Of a stretch of 64,000 nt of DNA, positions 22,758 through 36,920 are shown piece after piece. The position numbers were made by a program, and so were the translations under genes. Within the stretch, counting starts at the first letter, position 1. Every line of letters starts with the position of its first letter. Below the pieces are notes generated by a model, which saw only the letters and a list, made by a program, of their open reading frames with translations, did not search any database and was not told the DNA's origin. This DNA is from Mimachlamys varia (lineage: Eukaryota; Mollusca; Bivalvia; Pectinida; Pectinidae): contig OX392536.1 in assembly GCA_947623455.1 (NCBI GenBank), forward strand, positions 8,737,282 to 8,801,281, in the 5' to 3' direction.

Positions 22758-23136
22758 GAGCACGAGGTAAATTGCGTAAACGCAAAATCGAAGGTTAATC
22801 CTTATATTTACAGTATTTTTCTGTAAATGGTTCATAAGTTTTCTGTTCAATTTAGCCCCATCTGCAGACATATATTTCATTTCAAAACTTACAAAAGTGA
22901 AAACAGTTCAATAAATGTAACAGCATGAAGTTTGCATAAGCCGTAGCTAGCTCCGCCCATGTCAATTGTTAATGACGTCATACAATTGTGATTCGAACGG
23001 GATAATTTGCATAGTTCCGCCCACATGTATTGTTGTCGACGTCATAGAAATTTTGCACGTTCTCAAGTATAGTTATTGAAAACTCTAGTTTGCAGTACAA
23101 TGATTATCTAGTGAATATCAGTGTAGACTGTAAATA
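22758..23136. other. Junction between the two 19.7-kb copies; promoter-like motifs
   Basis: This sequence is unique to the junction. It has two similar ~50-base blocks, each with TTTGCATA, CCGCCCA and a (TG/CG)ACGTCAT site (about 22932-22981 and 23009-23048), resembling octamer, GC-box and CRE elements. The first ~50 bases also hold ACGAGGTAAATTGCGTAAAC, found again near 5999 and 25897. It lies at the integrase end of Gypsy remnant D, so it could be that element's 3' LTR or a target-site promoter; undecided. Confidence 0.4.
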
Positions 23137-24215
23137 ATATTTGACAACCTCAGACGACGACGGTCGCGGCGATATTTCCTTCCATCGTCTGTGATGACGG
23201 CATATGACCTTGTGTTGACTTCCATTCTCCACTCCGTTTGTCTCTCCTGCGGTGCATTTCGTCTATCAAGTTCAGTTTTGAGCCTTTCGTGGTGAATGTA
23301 CCACAGGTGGTACTGTTACATCCACTACCAAGTGTTATTTCCCTTGAAATAATCTCATTATATGTTAGAGAAGATGTTTGAATATCCTTCAGAGACAGAA
23401 TGTTTTCATGTTGAACCTTGATCAGTTCCATTTCCTGCATCAAGTTCTTTACTATCAGTGTGGTGACACAGTTTCTTCAGCACAACAAAATTAGTTTTGT
23501 AGCTTGAGGCATTCTTGGGATTTACAAACTCAATTTCACACTTTCTGAGTGGGGTTACCGTAGTTCTGTTGAACATTTTGAGAATGCTCGAAGTCGGTTT
23601 TAGCTCAACCCTATCTAGAAGTAGTTCCTTCGAGATGATCCACTGTCGAGTTGGAATAGTGTTTGTTTTCCACCTATGTCAAGTGTAGCGAGTAGTTCTT
23701 GAGATGACTGGATGGTGTATACTTTCCACTGTAAGTATATACAGTTCGAAATAGTTTTCCTCGTTCCTACAGTCGTCTGTCACGTAGTTTACCTTCGGTT
23801 TTAACTTTACCGCTTGATTGATTGATTTACTGCTGTTTCTATTGTTTCTTTGTTCATCACATTTTATTTCAGTTATTTGGATAGTTATACTAACGACAGT
23901 TCTATCCAAAGGCAATCCACCACAAGACTTAAATGATTGCTGTCGTTTCCGAGGTGAAGGCCTGGGTTCTTGTTCTACAGAAATCCTCTGCTTTATCAAG
24001 CATAAGATCGTCTGCTCTCAGTGAGTATCTCGGATTCCACAAATGATCTTGTCACGAACGAACGAGTTTGTAAGTTCACCGAAATTACACGATTTAGACG
24101 GCGTGTTGATGTCGGTCATAAACCTATCAATGGATTCTTCGCCCTTCGACTTTTAGACAAGGGTTTGCAAGCTCGCTAATATTGTAACGGGAGAAAGAGA
24201 AAATATAGCGACCAG
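23137..24215 (-). pseudogene. Ty3/Gypsy retrotransposon remnant, copy D
   Basis: The most readable copy. Minus strand: gag with Asp-Arg-Phe-Met-Thr-Asp near 24120, then SLVRDKIICGI near 24050, a basic region, a run ending Val-Glu-Ser-Ile-His (about 23710), the Leu-Asp-Ser-Gly protease core near 23650, the linker MELIKVQHENI near 23420, then a jump to the integrase C-terminus (GRKYRRDRRR, near 23165). Stops and at least two frame changes break it. Reverse transcriptase, RNase H and most of integrase are deleted, so it is a deletion derivative of a Ty3/Gypsy element. Confidence 0.8.
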
Positions 24216-24284
24216 ACCGAGACGAACACTGAACTACCCGGTAACTGATAACCGATCCAGTCCAGTTCCACTAATCTATAATGT

Positions 24285-24915
24285 AATTGTTATTTTTTCA
24301 TTTAAGTATGCATAGTGCGTGGGTTTTTGTATCCGTCCTGTATTGTCAATGCAAGTGATGGTCGATTATAATTGAAAATCGATCGGTTTGTCCTTTCTGA
24401 TTCCGATTATCGATTGCAATATTATTTTCATTTTGATCCAACATTTAAATGATTTTGATGTAAAAAATGTTTTGATAGTGATATGTATTTTTTAACGTAT
24501 GATTGATGAAACTGTGTAAAAATTGCTTGAAATCCTTATATTTTAAAAGAACGAATCTACTTATATATATATCTCAACATTGTCTATGTTATGGTAGTGT
24601 TCTCTCCTTATTTGGATATTAAATCTCTTACAAATTCAGAATCGGTGATGCTATCGTCATAGATCGGTTTGCTACTTCCGATTTCAAACAAATTATCGAT
24701 TATTGATCACTAGTCTATGTTTTATGTATGTTCATGTAAAAAGGTAATATTGTACGGTTACAAAAAATAGCCATAAGAGGTAGAAACAAAACATAGGATT
24801 TACCTCCCTTGCATTATGTTGAATTAATTGAGGAAATACGCTCACGTACGGTGAAAACAGGAAGTACATACTTAAACTTCACACACTTACATCGCTTTAT
24901 ATAAGGCGAGTCCAT
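24285..24915 (-). repeat. Module M, copy 5
   Basis: M module next to Gypsy remnant D, with both GATCGGTTT motifs (about 24382 and 24662) and the TTTATATAAGGCGAG end; counterpart of the M at 4332-4960. Confidence 0.5.
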
Positions 24916-25095
24916 GTAGCTGATATGTAAACAAATGCACACATAACAAATGTATATCGATGTATAGAATGCGTTAACATGCAGCTAAGATTTAAACAAA
25001 TGCACACATATATCAGTATATAAAATATTTGTACATGCAGCTGACATATAAACAAATACACATATACATCAGTATATAAAAGGTGTGTTCACCTG
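24916..25095 (+). repeat. 56-bp minisatellite, second locus (~3 units)
   Basis: Same unit as 4961-5200 with one fewer repeat, so the array length differs between the two segmental copies. Confidence 0.75.
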
Positions 25096-26264
25096 TTTCT
25101 GGAAAGACAAACAAAATAAGCGGATGAAGATCGCTGCATCAGTTTTATTTTCATTAGGTAGCATTTGAAAAATTATAGCAGTTTACATGGTTTCCAATGA
25201 GTAATTAATGAATATCGACAGTTTCGTCTCTATTTTTATTTCGTCAAAAGCCTTAACACACGTTTATTTTGTTATTATTCATCATCAGGAAACCTTAATA
25301 ATTAAGAACTGAAAATCTAGAAAACTATTATATCTCTATGTATTGGGGAGTTCATCACTTATTACGGTATTATATTAAGGTGAATGTGTAACATGCATGG
25401 TGTCCTAACAACTCTGGGTCCGTCCTAAGGATATACTTTGGATGCGCTGTACGTATTACACATTATAATAACGGCGCACTAGCTTGGTCAACGCCGATGA
25501 GATAATAAACTATTCTATAATGTAACAACAATATAAGTAGCAATACCTAGTTTAAATGTAAACTATGATTGGTAATTGACAAGGAAAATATAGAATAATA
25601 ACACATATACAAATTTCAATAACGCAAACTAACTTGATCTATATTTTAGTTAAGGCACATGAAGGGAAAATCAACCTGAACCAAAGCATCGTTACAAATA
25701 ATAGTTGATATGTACCTTCAATGATTTAGAAGAGCCTTATCTTCGCTGCCTATGCCACATGTTGTGATAAAACGAAAGGGTATGTATGCCCTGGCCTGTA
25801 ATGGTAATTTAAGAAATTTATATTTTTTTCTTTAACCATCGATAAGGATTAACCTTTGGTTTTGTTTAGTTTATAAGATTATAAATCCAATGGGTCACGA
25901 GGTAAATTGCGTAAACGTATGTCTGTGAGTACAGAGCAGGGATTTGGATGTCAAATCGACTGCTGCACGTAAGAAATACAGATGAGGAAAATAGAGGGGT
26001 TACTATGAGGAAATGAAACCTTCAATGTATTATCGTTAACAGTTCCATTTTCATTTAAGAAACTCACATCGTTCATATATATGTAAAGAATAAAATTCAT
26101 GAAATCATTTGGTTTGACAAGAAAACAAAAAAAGAGTTTTTACTGAAAAGGTTCAAAATGTGTTTCAATGGGAACGCTTACTGTCCAATGGCAATAGCAT
26201 CGACCAAAGGCCGAAGAATTTTGGAAATTCAATAAAGGAACTTGCAGCGGAAACCTAAATACAG
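25096..26264. other. Unassigned sequence in duplication copy 2
   Basis: Counterpart of 5201-6360; nothing recognised. Confidence 0.5.
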
Positions 26265-26790
26265 TTTAAAATAGTTTTGATATAAAACAATGTTTTGATA
26301 GTATGTATATTTTAACGTATGACTGTGGAAACAGTGTAAAAAATGCTTGAAATCCTTATGTTTAAAAAAATGCATCTACTTTATTTACAGTAACATTGTC
26401 TATATTATGTTAGTGTTCTCTCCTTATTTGGGTATTTAGTATCTTTCAAATTCAGAACCGATTATGCAATCGATTTGCTACTTCCATTTTCCAACAAATT
26501 ATTGATTATTGATCACAAGTCTATGTTTTGTGTATGTTCAGGTAAAAAGGTAATATGGTACAGTTACAAAAACAATCTTTGGTAGACAGTAACAAAAATT
26601 GAGATTTACCTCCCTTGTATTATGTTGATTTAATCGAGGAATCAAACTCGCACGGTGAAAGTAGGAAGTACATACTTAAACTCCACACACACACAAATAC
26701 ATCGCTATATAGAAGGCTTGTACTTGTAGCTGACATGTAAACAAATGCACACATACATCGCTATGTATGAGGCGTGTACATATAGCTTAC
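26265..26790 (-). repeat. Solo M module, second copy
   Basis: Counterpart of 6361-6895, again without an adjoining Gypsy remnant, and ending in one minisatellite-like unit. Confidence 0.55.
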
Positions 26791-28067
26791 ATCATTTTAT
26801 CCGTGTTATCAAACGATTTCTCGGAACAGTTTACTGTTTAATCCTTTTATTTATATTTATTGAATTTATATTTGTATGATACATTTTTTCTGAAAATCTC
26901 TCATAAATGGAACAGCCAACAGCAAGTTTCGGCCTGTCGTCTCTAACTTAATGACTATGACGTCACAATCGCAGGCGTCATAATAACCACTCCGGATTTA
27001 TGGTCTCATAATACGTACGGAACTGGCAACTTCCATTGGTTTACAATGGTGCAATAACAGTTCTTATGTTAACCAATTGCTTACACTGAAAGAAAAGCGG
27101 GACACAGTGGCAGCCGTTCAATTTTTATATGTTCTAAAAGACACTCAAGGACTTGTATACAGTTGTACCACAGATTTGTACAGTTTTTATTTCTTGCATA
27201 TTGTGTGTGATAGGTCTCGAAAATTTATTTTATAACTTTATATTTACATTTTCTCTGCTACCAACTATATGCACATTACCAGAAGAAATGCTTTTCATAA
27301 AAGTATGAAAGCAATGGTTAACGAGACGTAGCACATGGTTTACTTATGACGTCATAAATCAATCTTGTTCAATGACAGTCTTGTCCTGCCACTTCGAAAA
27401 AACTGGAGAACGCCCCTGCATCAAAAACTCAAATGACTTATTATTTTCATTGGCATTAATTGTATTCAATTTCTTATTAAGAATTGAATGTATATTTTGT
27501 TGCTTGCATCGGCTGATGAAGTCAGGTGAAGTCAACTTCGCGCAAATGAAGTGAACTGCGAAGCAGTTCATGTACCATTCGCGGAACAGCCAATAACATT
27601 CATCACTAGGCAACAGAAAAAATGAAGTCCAGAGACAAGATTTCTATTTTTTATTTTTTTTTGTATGTGCTTTCATCATACGTCTTTAGCTTTGCAATAC
27701 GAATTGATTGAAATACCTTTCCAGTATAAAATGAATTACGATTTTTTAGAGCGGTTTGCATCGCGCAGCAGAAAAAATAACGCTGTCGTGATTTGGTCAC
27801 AGTTGAAGCTAGTCAAATATAGATGTCGAAGTCGTATTTCGGTTAGGCCTAAGCATACTGAAAACGTCTCATTAACAGTGGATGTAGGCGCACAAAGTAG
27901 CTTGTTGACGAAAGTGTGATAAATTATATTGGTGACACGTTATCAACGGGATTAGTGATTTGACGATTTTAATATGTGACATAAGAAACAAACATAAACG
28001 AACCTGCTTGCTTTTAATGTAGGCACATGGTACAGTTAAGCATTGACAAGGTCACAGGTGCCTGATA

Positions 28068-30217
28068 CATCTAGTTTTGGACCAAAACTGAGGTTTTTAG
28101 AGCAATTTTACACTTCTGCCAGGGTATAGTTTCACTAAGCATCGTAACTTACGAACGTTCGTAACTTTTGCGTAAGTCAGATTAACGAATTACTAAGCGT
28201 TTCACAAAAACTTTCGTAAGTTACCCAAAAACCTTGCGTAACTCTACGCCATCTTCACCCCGTCGTAACTTACGATAGAAAATGGCGTCGTATCGTCTAC
28301 TCACGCTTCGATTGGGTTTTATTTTCTTTAATGTGGCTAACAATCTCAGTGAGGGAGAATCTTGTTGACAATGAAGTGGGGAAGTCCTGAACTAAGCATG
28401 TGGGGTACAGAAATAAAGCTCATCTCTGCAAAAGTCGGTAGGACATGACAGACATTTTTTTTGGATGCTTTATGTAATAGTAAAACCGGAATCCGGGTTT
28501 ATTTTTCAGGAAAAAATCCTTATTTTTTTCATTGATAATTGATTTAAATCTGTTTAAAGAAAAACACAACTATATGTGATATACAAGATAAGATAGCTCG
28601 TTTGCTCAAGATTGTCGACTAGAGCCATATTGTATTTATCGGGTTTGCAGAATAGAATAGAACAGTATTAATTTTGAAGTTGAATTGGATTTTTCTCATA
28701 TTATCAATTAAATCCATCACCTACATATGTATCTATTGTTGCACCCTTACCTCGGGGCTGGGCACATTTACGTTTACGGGACGAATACTTTGTTTTTGGA
28801 AAGTACCATCTTCCATTCCCGTTGGCAGGGAAAGACGGTCAAGATAGAATTATTCCTGCGTAGTTCTGTACAGTTGTGTACATTTCAAGGTTGATGTACC
28901 TGGTAATCATTGATAACAATGGTCCACTGGCGCCCACAGATTTGTTACAGCTAGTTTTGGACCTAAACTAAGGTATTTAGAATGATTTTACCCTATTTAT
29001 AGGATTGAGCTGAACCCCTCAAAATTGTAAAAATTACTCTATGTAGTCCATCAAACATGTCTGGGGGAGTAACCCTATAGTTTAGATCCAAAACTAGATG
29101 TAGCACGAATTCAGACCCCTACATATGGACTTGACCAAAGCAACAGTGCGCGATGCTAGATGTACATTTCCATAAGGAACAAAGGTTAAGCCGCATGTGT
29201 TAAGTTTGCACAGATTTCAGTATGAAATAAACCTACATTCGTTATACAAAATTGGCGATCTAGTTGACTATCCTACGTTAAAAAACCAGCACATTCAGTT
29301 TACTAGTACTTGGTATTAACCTCATACATATGAACGCACTCTACCAGTACTGTATAATAATCTTGTTCTGAAAATTTCAAATTGTCTGGCCATCAATCAG
29401 CTAGGAAAGCTTATTAACCACAGAATGTGTGTTCAGCATTCACATAAAAAAATAAGTTTACACATTTGGGGGTTAAGACAAATCGAAAATTGATCTTGAC
29501 CCCCTAAATGTGTTAAATTACTCTAAACATCCTATTTTAGGTCAAAACTAGCTGTGACAAAATCTCAGGTCCCTGTGATTACAATAAGGGTCTCGAGGAT
29601 GTCGAACTCCAAGAAGTAACATCGCTGCACTAAAAAACGACCAAGGAAACTGGCATACGATTTAATGAAATATTTTTTATGTATACAACTTCCCCCCCCC
29701 CGGAGTCCCTTTCTAAGAATAATTTTGGTTTAATCAAGAGTATACGTAACCCTTATAGGCCCTAGTAGTATTTTGCGTTCTATTTTATGGAAACGTGTGC
29801 CCAAAATTGTTTCATTTGCTTTTATTGAAAAAATATCAGTCTCCACCGCAGAAACAAATGGGTCGCCTGGGTCTCTTGGTATCCATTGTAAACAGTGTTG
29901 TCTGCTTTTACTTACATGTTAGAGAGCACTAGGTAAGTTTACATTTTCAGCGGAAACGCACATAGATGGGAACGAGGATTGCTACTTCCGTTCGTAAGTT
30001 ACGAAAAAGTTACGAAGACCTTTGTGAAACGGACTTACGAAATTCGTAAGTTTTGCGTAAGTTTTTCGTAAATATTTACGAACGTTCGTAAGTTACGAAG
30101 CTTAGTGAAACGATACCCTGGGGTTTAAAACAATTTCTGATAAAAAAGCCACCATAACCTTAACTCCTTGGAAGTATAAAGTATCTAGACATCGTAGTTT
30201 AGGTCCAAAAGCTACAC
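28068..30217. mobile_element. MITE interrupted by a transposon, copy 2
   Basis: Counterpart of 8176-10456: outer MITE ends CATCTAGTTTTGGACC and TTTAGGTCCAAAAGCTAC around the CCAGGG element. Confidence 0.55.
28119..30121. mobile_element. Non-autonomous TIR DNA transposon, copy 2
   Basis: Counterpart of 8227-10362 with the same CCAGGGTAT...ATACCCTGG ends. One subterminal GTAACTTACGAACG block near 28210 is lost and ~105 bases before the poly-C run (29693) are deleted. Inner MITE at 28946-29103. Confidence 0.75.
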
Positions 30218-31731
30218 TGAAAGTGTAACAAATTCTCGGGCTCTTATGGACAAGCTAGATTGTGTCCTACAGTAGTCTAGCAATCTTAACAGTTTCGTGA
30301 ACAATTTACATCTGTCGAATAATAGAATCTAACGTATGTAACTTCCTAAAGGAGAACGGATTTCTTTTTAATTGTATTAGTATTGGACATGAAATAAAAT
30401 CACGAAATCTGACTAACTGGCAGATGATCCAATTTGCATTTCGCACAATCATTGAGGGGACTTATGAAGAAATTAGGACCAATATATCTTGAATTAATGC
30501 TTTCGGAAATTATGTCAGTATTTTGTCAGATCAAGTATAAAGTTATCTACGATATGATACTGGCTACGATATGATACAAGTCATTGGTATGTCAATTAGT
30601 TGTTTTACATGTGTAGTACACCCGTACATTACTGTAAGCAACGTTAACGATACACTGTTTTAAACAGATGTATTACTTCGCCAGGAACGAAAAAAACGTG
30701 TGCCCTACCCACGTCATCGGGAAATGAAGTGATCAGAGTTTACTAGTTTCATTGAGGCGGTGTGAAGTGAAAATGTAAATATTGTTGGTTAAATGACGAC
30801 GCATATATAAACGCAGGTAATAAATTCATAATTGTGAAACATATAAATGAAATTAAGCAATTGTTCTATAGTATAAATGTAAATATATGGATTGAAAATA
30901 CTTTTTTAACTTTCTTAGTGCTATTAAAAGTCCTCGGTTACATCCATATTTAGCATGAAGCCCGATGAATGTAACATAGTTATTGTACATACTCATGTAC
31001 ATTACAATGTACTTATATTTAGCACATATCTCTTTTCGTAGTATAACATTGTGAAGGGATGAACTCGCATAATAGTATATACACGAGAGTACAAGATTGG
31101 GCCTACAACTCAATAACCGTTATGACTATAGATTTGCCAGTACGTATATGAGAAAAGCAACACAGGAAAATTCCACTTAGCAGGACGCAGGATTACATCC
31201 CCTCGGCTGAATCACATGTGAGTCTGATTCACCTAGTTTCATCTTCTTTGTACATTGCAATGATATAACTTCATTATTTGACTGTAGCTAATGATTTCAA
31301 CTGTTCAGGTATAAAATGTATAAAGCAAATTGCATACAAATTAAACTGTTAAGTCATTTGGAAACATATATTGAGATATCTATCATACGTATACACAAGC
31401 AAACTGTTTTCATGTCAATTCAGGTCAAAATGTTTAGATCAAAGAGCAACAAAGTCAGTTCATGTCATGTTTTGTACCTGAAACTGACCCGAAATTGATC
31501 TGAAATTCAGGTCATTTTGATATGGAAAAAGGTCATACATCAGAGGCATGACGCTGAATTTGAAAAATGAGTAAGATGGTCCGCCATGAAAAAAGTTGTT
31601 AGCGTCGTATTGTTTGTTGCTGCGTTGCATAAGAACCCTAATGCATTCATGCTATATATTTTTCGACTTCACTGCTGATGGGGGATACGAATCGTCTTTC
31701 TACATATAAACATGTATGTACGTGGTGTTAG

Positions 31732-31826
31732 GTTGTCGACAATTCATTATTTCGGACGATAGGCCCACTGAAACAATCCTCAAATTCCGGGAATCACGGA
31801 GGGGGACACCCTCTTCATGGCAGACA
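31732..31826 (+). other. Candidate exon, sister of 11970-12056
   Basis: Preceded by GTGTTAG and followed by GTGAGT at 31827. Eight extra bases near the 5' end change the frame relation to the first copy; both frames happen to be open, so coding cannot be decided. Confidence 0.25.
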
Positions 31827-32293
31827 GTGAGTGATACAACACTTATACTTGTAATGACGACGCTTTGTCAATGTTTAATTATGTTAATTCGATCTTACCC
31901 AATAAGTGATTTAAGTGGAAAATAAAGCCAATTAGTTGTCGTTTCTCGTTCAAACGAGAGTTCGGCGTGGCATGCATCGTTTTTGAACCTTTATCTCACA
32001 TTATATTCATACTCGTTTCGGGTTATAGTCCTATGAACCGAAACGGAACTTACTTGGTTTATTTAGTGACACTGCAGCGCAAATGTTAATATACAGTGAT
32101 ACATTCAGCAATAACACAGGTGCAAACAATAGATTATAATATGCCTGATGAATAAATAAAACATAAGATAAGATTTTAGCTTCAAAACCAATTGTATCCA
32201 CTCATTATGGATTATTGTTTACATATGACAACTTAAAAGAAATAAACAGGCCATTTCCCGACTCAAGTTAATTCTGTGTTTTTGAAAGTGTAA

Positions 32294-32788
32294 CTAGGTG
32301 GACGGATTGGTCGAGTGGTTAACACTCCGGCCTTCCATGCAGGCGGCCGGGGTTCGATCCCTGAAATCGTCATACGCATGGAACATTCAGTATTTTTCTC
32401 CCGCCCACACAACTCAGGTGGAGTATAAAATGGTCTGGGGTTGGTGTTGCAGTATCTGTGCTATAGCATTCAAGTGAGGTGGCACTCTAAAAGATGCCGT
32501 TGGAAACACGGTCCCACTACAAACAGAACACAATTCATCTCCAGCACACACACATACATATACACACATATGGAGATATTAGCCAGGTAGTATAGGACAA
32601 GTAGTTAGCCTGATAAGGCAGCTCCTGCGAACTCCTCAGAATTGTAAATGATAGAATTTGTGCATTATGTGTTAATTGTATTAATTGTATGATAATTGTA
32701 TATGTATGTACTGTAAAGCGCTTTAGAGTGGCTTCTGTTAGCAAGATAGGGCACTATATCAAATGTTGTATATTATTATATTATTATA
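32294..32788 (+). mobile_element. tRNA-derived SINE type 1, second copy
   Basis: Counterpart of 12525-13019 with intact A and B boxes (GGTTCGATCCC at 32351-32361). Confidence 0.85.
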
Positions 32789-33979
32789 GAGAGACAGAGT
32801 GCTCTAGTGTGCTTGTTTTAAAGGAGTGGAGGCATGGCCAGGATAGCATCTTAAACTTGTCTGAAGATGTCGAATCTGTTTAGAAAAACAATGTATCTGT
32901 ACTCGGCTGACAAAGTAATAAATTTACTGTAACATCCTCCGTACATTCACATTAGCAGGTTGAATGGGGGGCTCCTGAGAAAGTGTAGTGGTATGCATCG
33001 TACACTTCAGATCTATGACTTTTCTTTTGGTAAAGGCCCGTATTTATTTTGATGATCTTTGCTGTCCACATGTATCTTGTCTTACAAAGCTCACACAACA
33101 TTTAGTACGAAAGCACTTCCTAAAATCCGTTTCTAAACTGCTGCATGTTTATTACAAATCCAATCAAAGGAGTAATGGTTTCATTTGAAATAAAGGTCAA
33201 GTTAAGATTAATTCGACTTGCATTATTTCTTAGGTCAAATTAAAGCCGATTTCGGGTAAGAATGTGAATTTCATAAATTGACATTTTGTTCTTTCCTGGT
33301 TTTTTTTACCTGAACAATTTGACAGGAATGGACATGGAATTATTTTGCCTGTGTAGCGTTTATTTAACAGTTATATAGAGGCGTCTTTATCAGTTGATGA
33401 GTGGGTTCTTGATCATTTATAGAGCAGGTTCTTGATAATTCTGGTGTAGCTCTTTGCTCAGTTAAAAGTCGTTTCTTAATCCAATTTTGATGTGACCCTT
33501 TGATGAAATCTTTATATCCTTTATCAATTACTCTCAATGATGTTATGGAATCGAAAATTAATAGCTCATGTCCCCTTTCCATTCTGTTAAATTTTTATCT
33601 TGTTCGAAGCTTGGTTGCCTTGAATCATGCAAGAGTTAACATATTTAAAAGTTTCATCGGATCCCCTGGATAATTCTTCTAAGTCAGTCCGTGTTTTTTT
33701 GGTTTATTGTTTTCAATTTATATGTATTTAAAAAACAATTAAATATGATTGAACTTTGTAACGTATTTCATGTTCTGTGGTCAATGACATTGTTGTGCAT
33801 GTTAACATTTTGACTTAATAGTAACCTGATAATTCAGTATATTTTAATGTATTTGATTTTGCGCTTTCCATGTTTGCCATTGCCTGCTTAATCTGTCAAG
33901 TTTCCGAGAAATATAAACATGACCGATTTACCAGGACCTTAAATAGTACTACAACACTTCAGGGCAACGCTCTCTCTAG

Positions 33980-34037
33980 TCTATATATACACCCACACAC
34001 AGTTTACAAAAGCGGTTACAAGATGGCAGGTCGCAAG
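33980..34037 (+). promoter_or_regulatory. Candidate promoter and first exon, second copy
   Basis: TATATATA at 33983-33990, ATG at 34023, five codons identical to copy 1, GTAATA donor at 34038. The spacer CA repeat is shorter than in copy 1. Confidence 0.4.
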
Positions 34038-34410
34038 GTAATATTGATATATTTTTAATCATAATAGTCTGTGCCTTGAGTATATTTGGTTGTTTGCGGA
34101 AATATTATTGTCATGGTATATGAAATGGACACACTAAACCATGTACATTACCAGACTGTTCATACATCAAAACTCGATATGAGAGTATGGGCGTTGTATC
34201 GCTGTATATATCAACTATAACTTGAATTTAGTCAATGTCTTTGTTAACGACATATTCGACCATATCGTAAAGGTTGTGTCTTTGCTAGTTTAATTTCTCG
34301 GAATATAAATATTCTACATTGTATGTACCTTTATTGATCAGAGAAACTTGGTCAAATATATATCTAGGGTCGAAATTATTTGTGCAAAACGGTTTTATTT
34401 CACATTCAAA

Positions 34411-34551
34411 ATGGCGTCTGATGGAAGATTACATAAAGGCTTAAATATTGCTGGTAGTAACGTACAACACAGACAACATAGAATCGACCAATCAAGTAGC
34501 TTTGCTTATCCGATCCTCAAGTATCATCTGCTCAATGGAGATGATGATTAA
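34411..34551 (+). CDS. Small open frame, second copy (46 codons)
   Basis: Protein identical to that of 14754-14894, with one synonymous change. Upstream the frame is open back to about 34340 with a Lys to Ile change. AATAAA follows at about 34582. Confidence 0.35.
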   Translation: MASDGRLHKGLNIAGSNVQHRQHRIDQSSSFAYPILKYHLLNGDDD

Positions 34552-34737
34552 TGTTATTTAGATGTTATTTGAAGTTCAAAGAATAAAATAAATACGTTTT
34601 CCTTCCTGACAAGCTTCTTTTCAGACACATTTCGTCTGGGGTAATTATACTTGATATATATGTATGTTTATTCCGCTGATTAACAAAAATATGTAGTTAT
34701 TCTTTCCATCTGGTCAGTGTCATAATATTCTCGTATA

Positions 34738-34891
34738 CAATTTTACTCGAATACCCCTAATTTTTCGAACAGTTCGTTTTGGTCCAGACCGAGTCCGTAC
34801 ATACTCAATTAACCTCGGATTACTTGAATACCATATATTCAACGAACAATTGTCCAGGTTCCCAATAGTTCGAGTAAGTAGGGTTTTACTG
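34738..34891. mobile_element. pogo/Tigger-like MITE, second copy
   Basis: TA-flanked counterpart of 15081-15234. Confidence 0.6.
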
Positions 34892-34956
34892 TAATGAATA
34901 TATACTTAAAATATGACTTTGGAAGTTGCTCCGTAGCTAAAAAAGATAAATCATGT

Positions 34957-35300
34957 GTTTATGAAGTATGTTATGGTCGGCATCTCGGTCTCTCTCGTGG
35001 AAAATATTCTACATCCTTGTATGATATAAATATGGACGTTTGTGAAAATGCGTATAAGTATGCCTGCCTGTTGTGATTGCGAAGTATGCCTCCTTTTTCT
35101 CTTTGAGGCCATGACTTTTACTTTGATCTGACCTAGATTTAAATGGTGGGTGTCGGCGATGAAGCAGAAGACGCTTACCCTTCCGGAACACCTTGTCTTA
35201 TTATCTTGTTCTTTTCCAAGGGTCTCTATGATCATCTTTCCTTTGTTCATATTTGCCTCTAGTTTTTTTTTATCGATTTTGAGTTTGGATCATGGTTTTG
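34957..35300 (-). repeat. Repeat family F, copy 1 in the second segment
   Basis: Counterpart of 15300-15645. Confidence 0.5.
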
Positions 35301-36813
35301 TTGATCTTTGAAATTTTTGTGATCATTAAATGTACTTAAATTTTATTATAATTAAATTGCCAGAGACCAAATAAATTGGACAAAAATATCTCCTGTAAGT
35401 TTCATTTTTGTTGATTTGAACTTTGAGATTTTATTATTAGAAAGTTTAATGGATGAAACAACCTTTAAAGAGGCATCACGGTAAAACTGCATTTTTTTAT
35501 ACTTATTTAGAATTATTTTATATATGAATTAAACGTATTATCTTGTGGAAAATCAATGGGTGATTTACGCTGAAATATGTTCTCAAAAACATTAGTTAAT
35601 TATAAAATAGGGGGAATCACTATTTGTTGATTAGGCCTAACGATTTGGACATGTAATTGTTTTGCGTCACATATGATAACGCATGCGCATTACAAGGTAC
35701 ATCGGTAAACAAAACAAATGGCTATCAGCGTGACCTTCATGTAACTACCAAGCAAACTGTAGCCGAATGCATGTAATTGTCAAAACATAACGCAAGGATT
35801 ATATTACGGAAGCATAATAAGGGATGGGAAGTATTCAAGTGAGAAACTTACTGCCCCACTGTTTGCATGTTACAGTTTTCTTCTGTCTGACCGCTCGGCT
35901 GCGAGTACAAACAGCTTTGATTTGGTTTTGGGGCCACCCAAGGGATAACTCTTTCATTCCTCTGTTACATGAAAAAACGTATTCAAACTTAAAGCTTGTT
36001 TTGTAATAATCCCTGTATACTTTTCCAGTAAAAAGGAATTATTGAATTATATTGCTGGACAGAAAGACCTTTTCATATACAAGATAAAATATATCGGGGA
36101 GGGGGGTCTTTTGTTTACGTTGTAAAAAGCCGGTCTAGGTGCGACTGAGGTTAGAGTGTATATGGCTTCAATTTGGACAAACTGAATATATTTTAACCAT
36201 CATGCGCGGAAAAAATTGCTTTTCATACCTTATCTATAAAATACGGAAGGTACAAATATTATCGGGTTGGGACCCCGGTATTTAATTTGATACGAATTAA
36301 TATATATGCATAACTGAAGTCATTCATTAAAAATTTAAAAAACAATCCATATACATGTATTTCCCATGCCTGGAGTTGTGTTGAAAATGTCAATGTACCA
36401 TTTAAAATTAATTTACAAAAAGAAAAAAAAAAGTAAAATGAAAACGAAGCTATCATAATATATTGAAATGGATTAAGTATTGGACAATCATATAAGTATC
36501 CCGAGTTCCAAATTTGATATACATGTATTCTACATGTTTAGTTTGTGGTGCGTCTTTTGAGTGCACGGACATCTGTGATATATAATTGTAAGTGTTAACG
36601 TATGCTGACGCTGAAAGTTAGATAGATTTTAGAAGAATATATAAATAGTCTGAAAACTAAATCTTCAAGACATTGAGTTGTAAAAAAAAATTGGAATCAT
36701 TTAATTTTTGTACTTTTTAATGCATGCACACCTTTTATGAAACCATTCTAAATGAGGATTCGTGAATGTAACTTTTTACAGTAATTATAAGGTTTGCCCC
36801 ATGGTTGTTATGG

Positions 36814-36873
36814 TCGGAAACCAACATGACACTGCATTTAGACGTAAGAGTGCAGTGTCATGTTGGTTTCTGA
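36814..36873. ncRNA. Strong hairpin, second copy (all positions paired)
   Basis: Arms 36814-36836 and 36851-36873 pair at all 23 positions (one G-U) around the same 14-base loop. The single difference from copy 1 lies in the stem and improves pairing. Confidence 0.4.
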
Positions 36874-36886
36874 CAATGCATGTTTG

Positions 36887-36920
36887 TATATATCCCGTAC
36901 CCATTTGTACGGGATATATA
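36887..36920. repeat. Second hairpin, sister copy
   Basis: Identical to 17231-17264. Confidence 0.6.
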
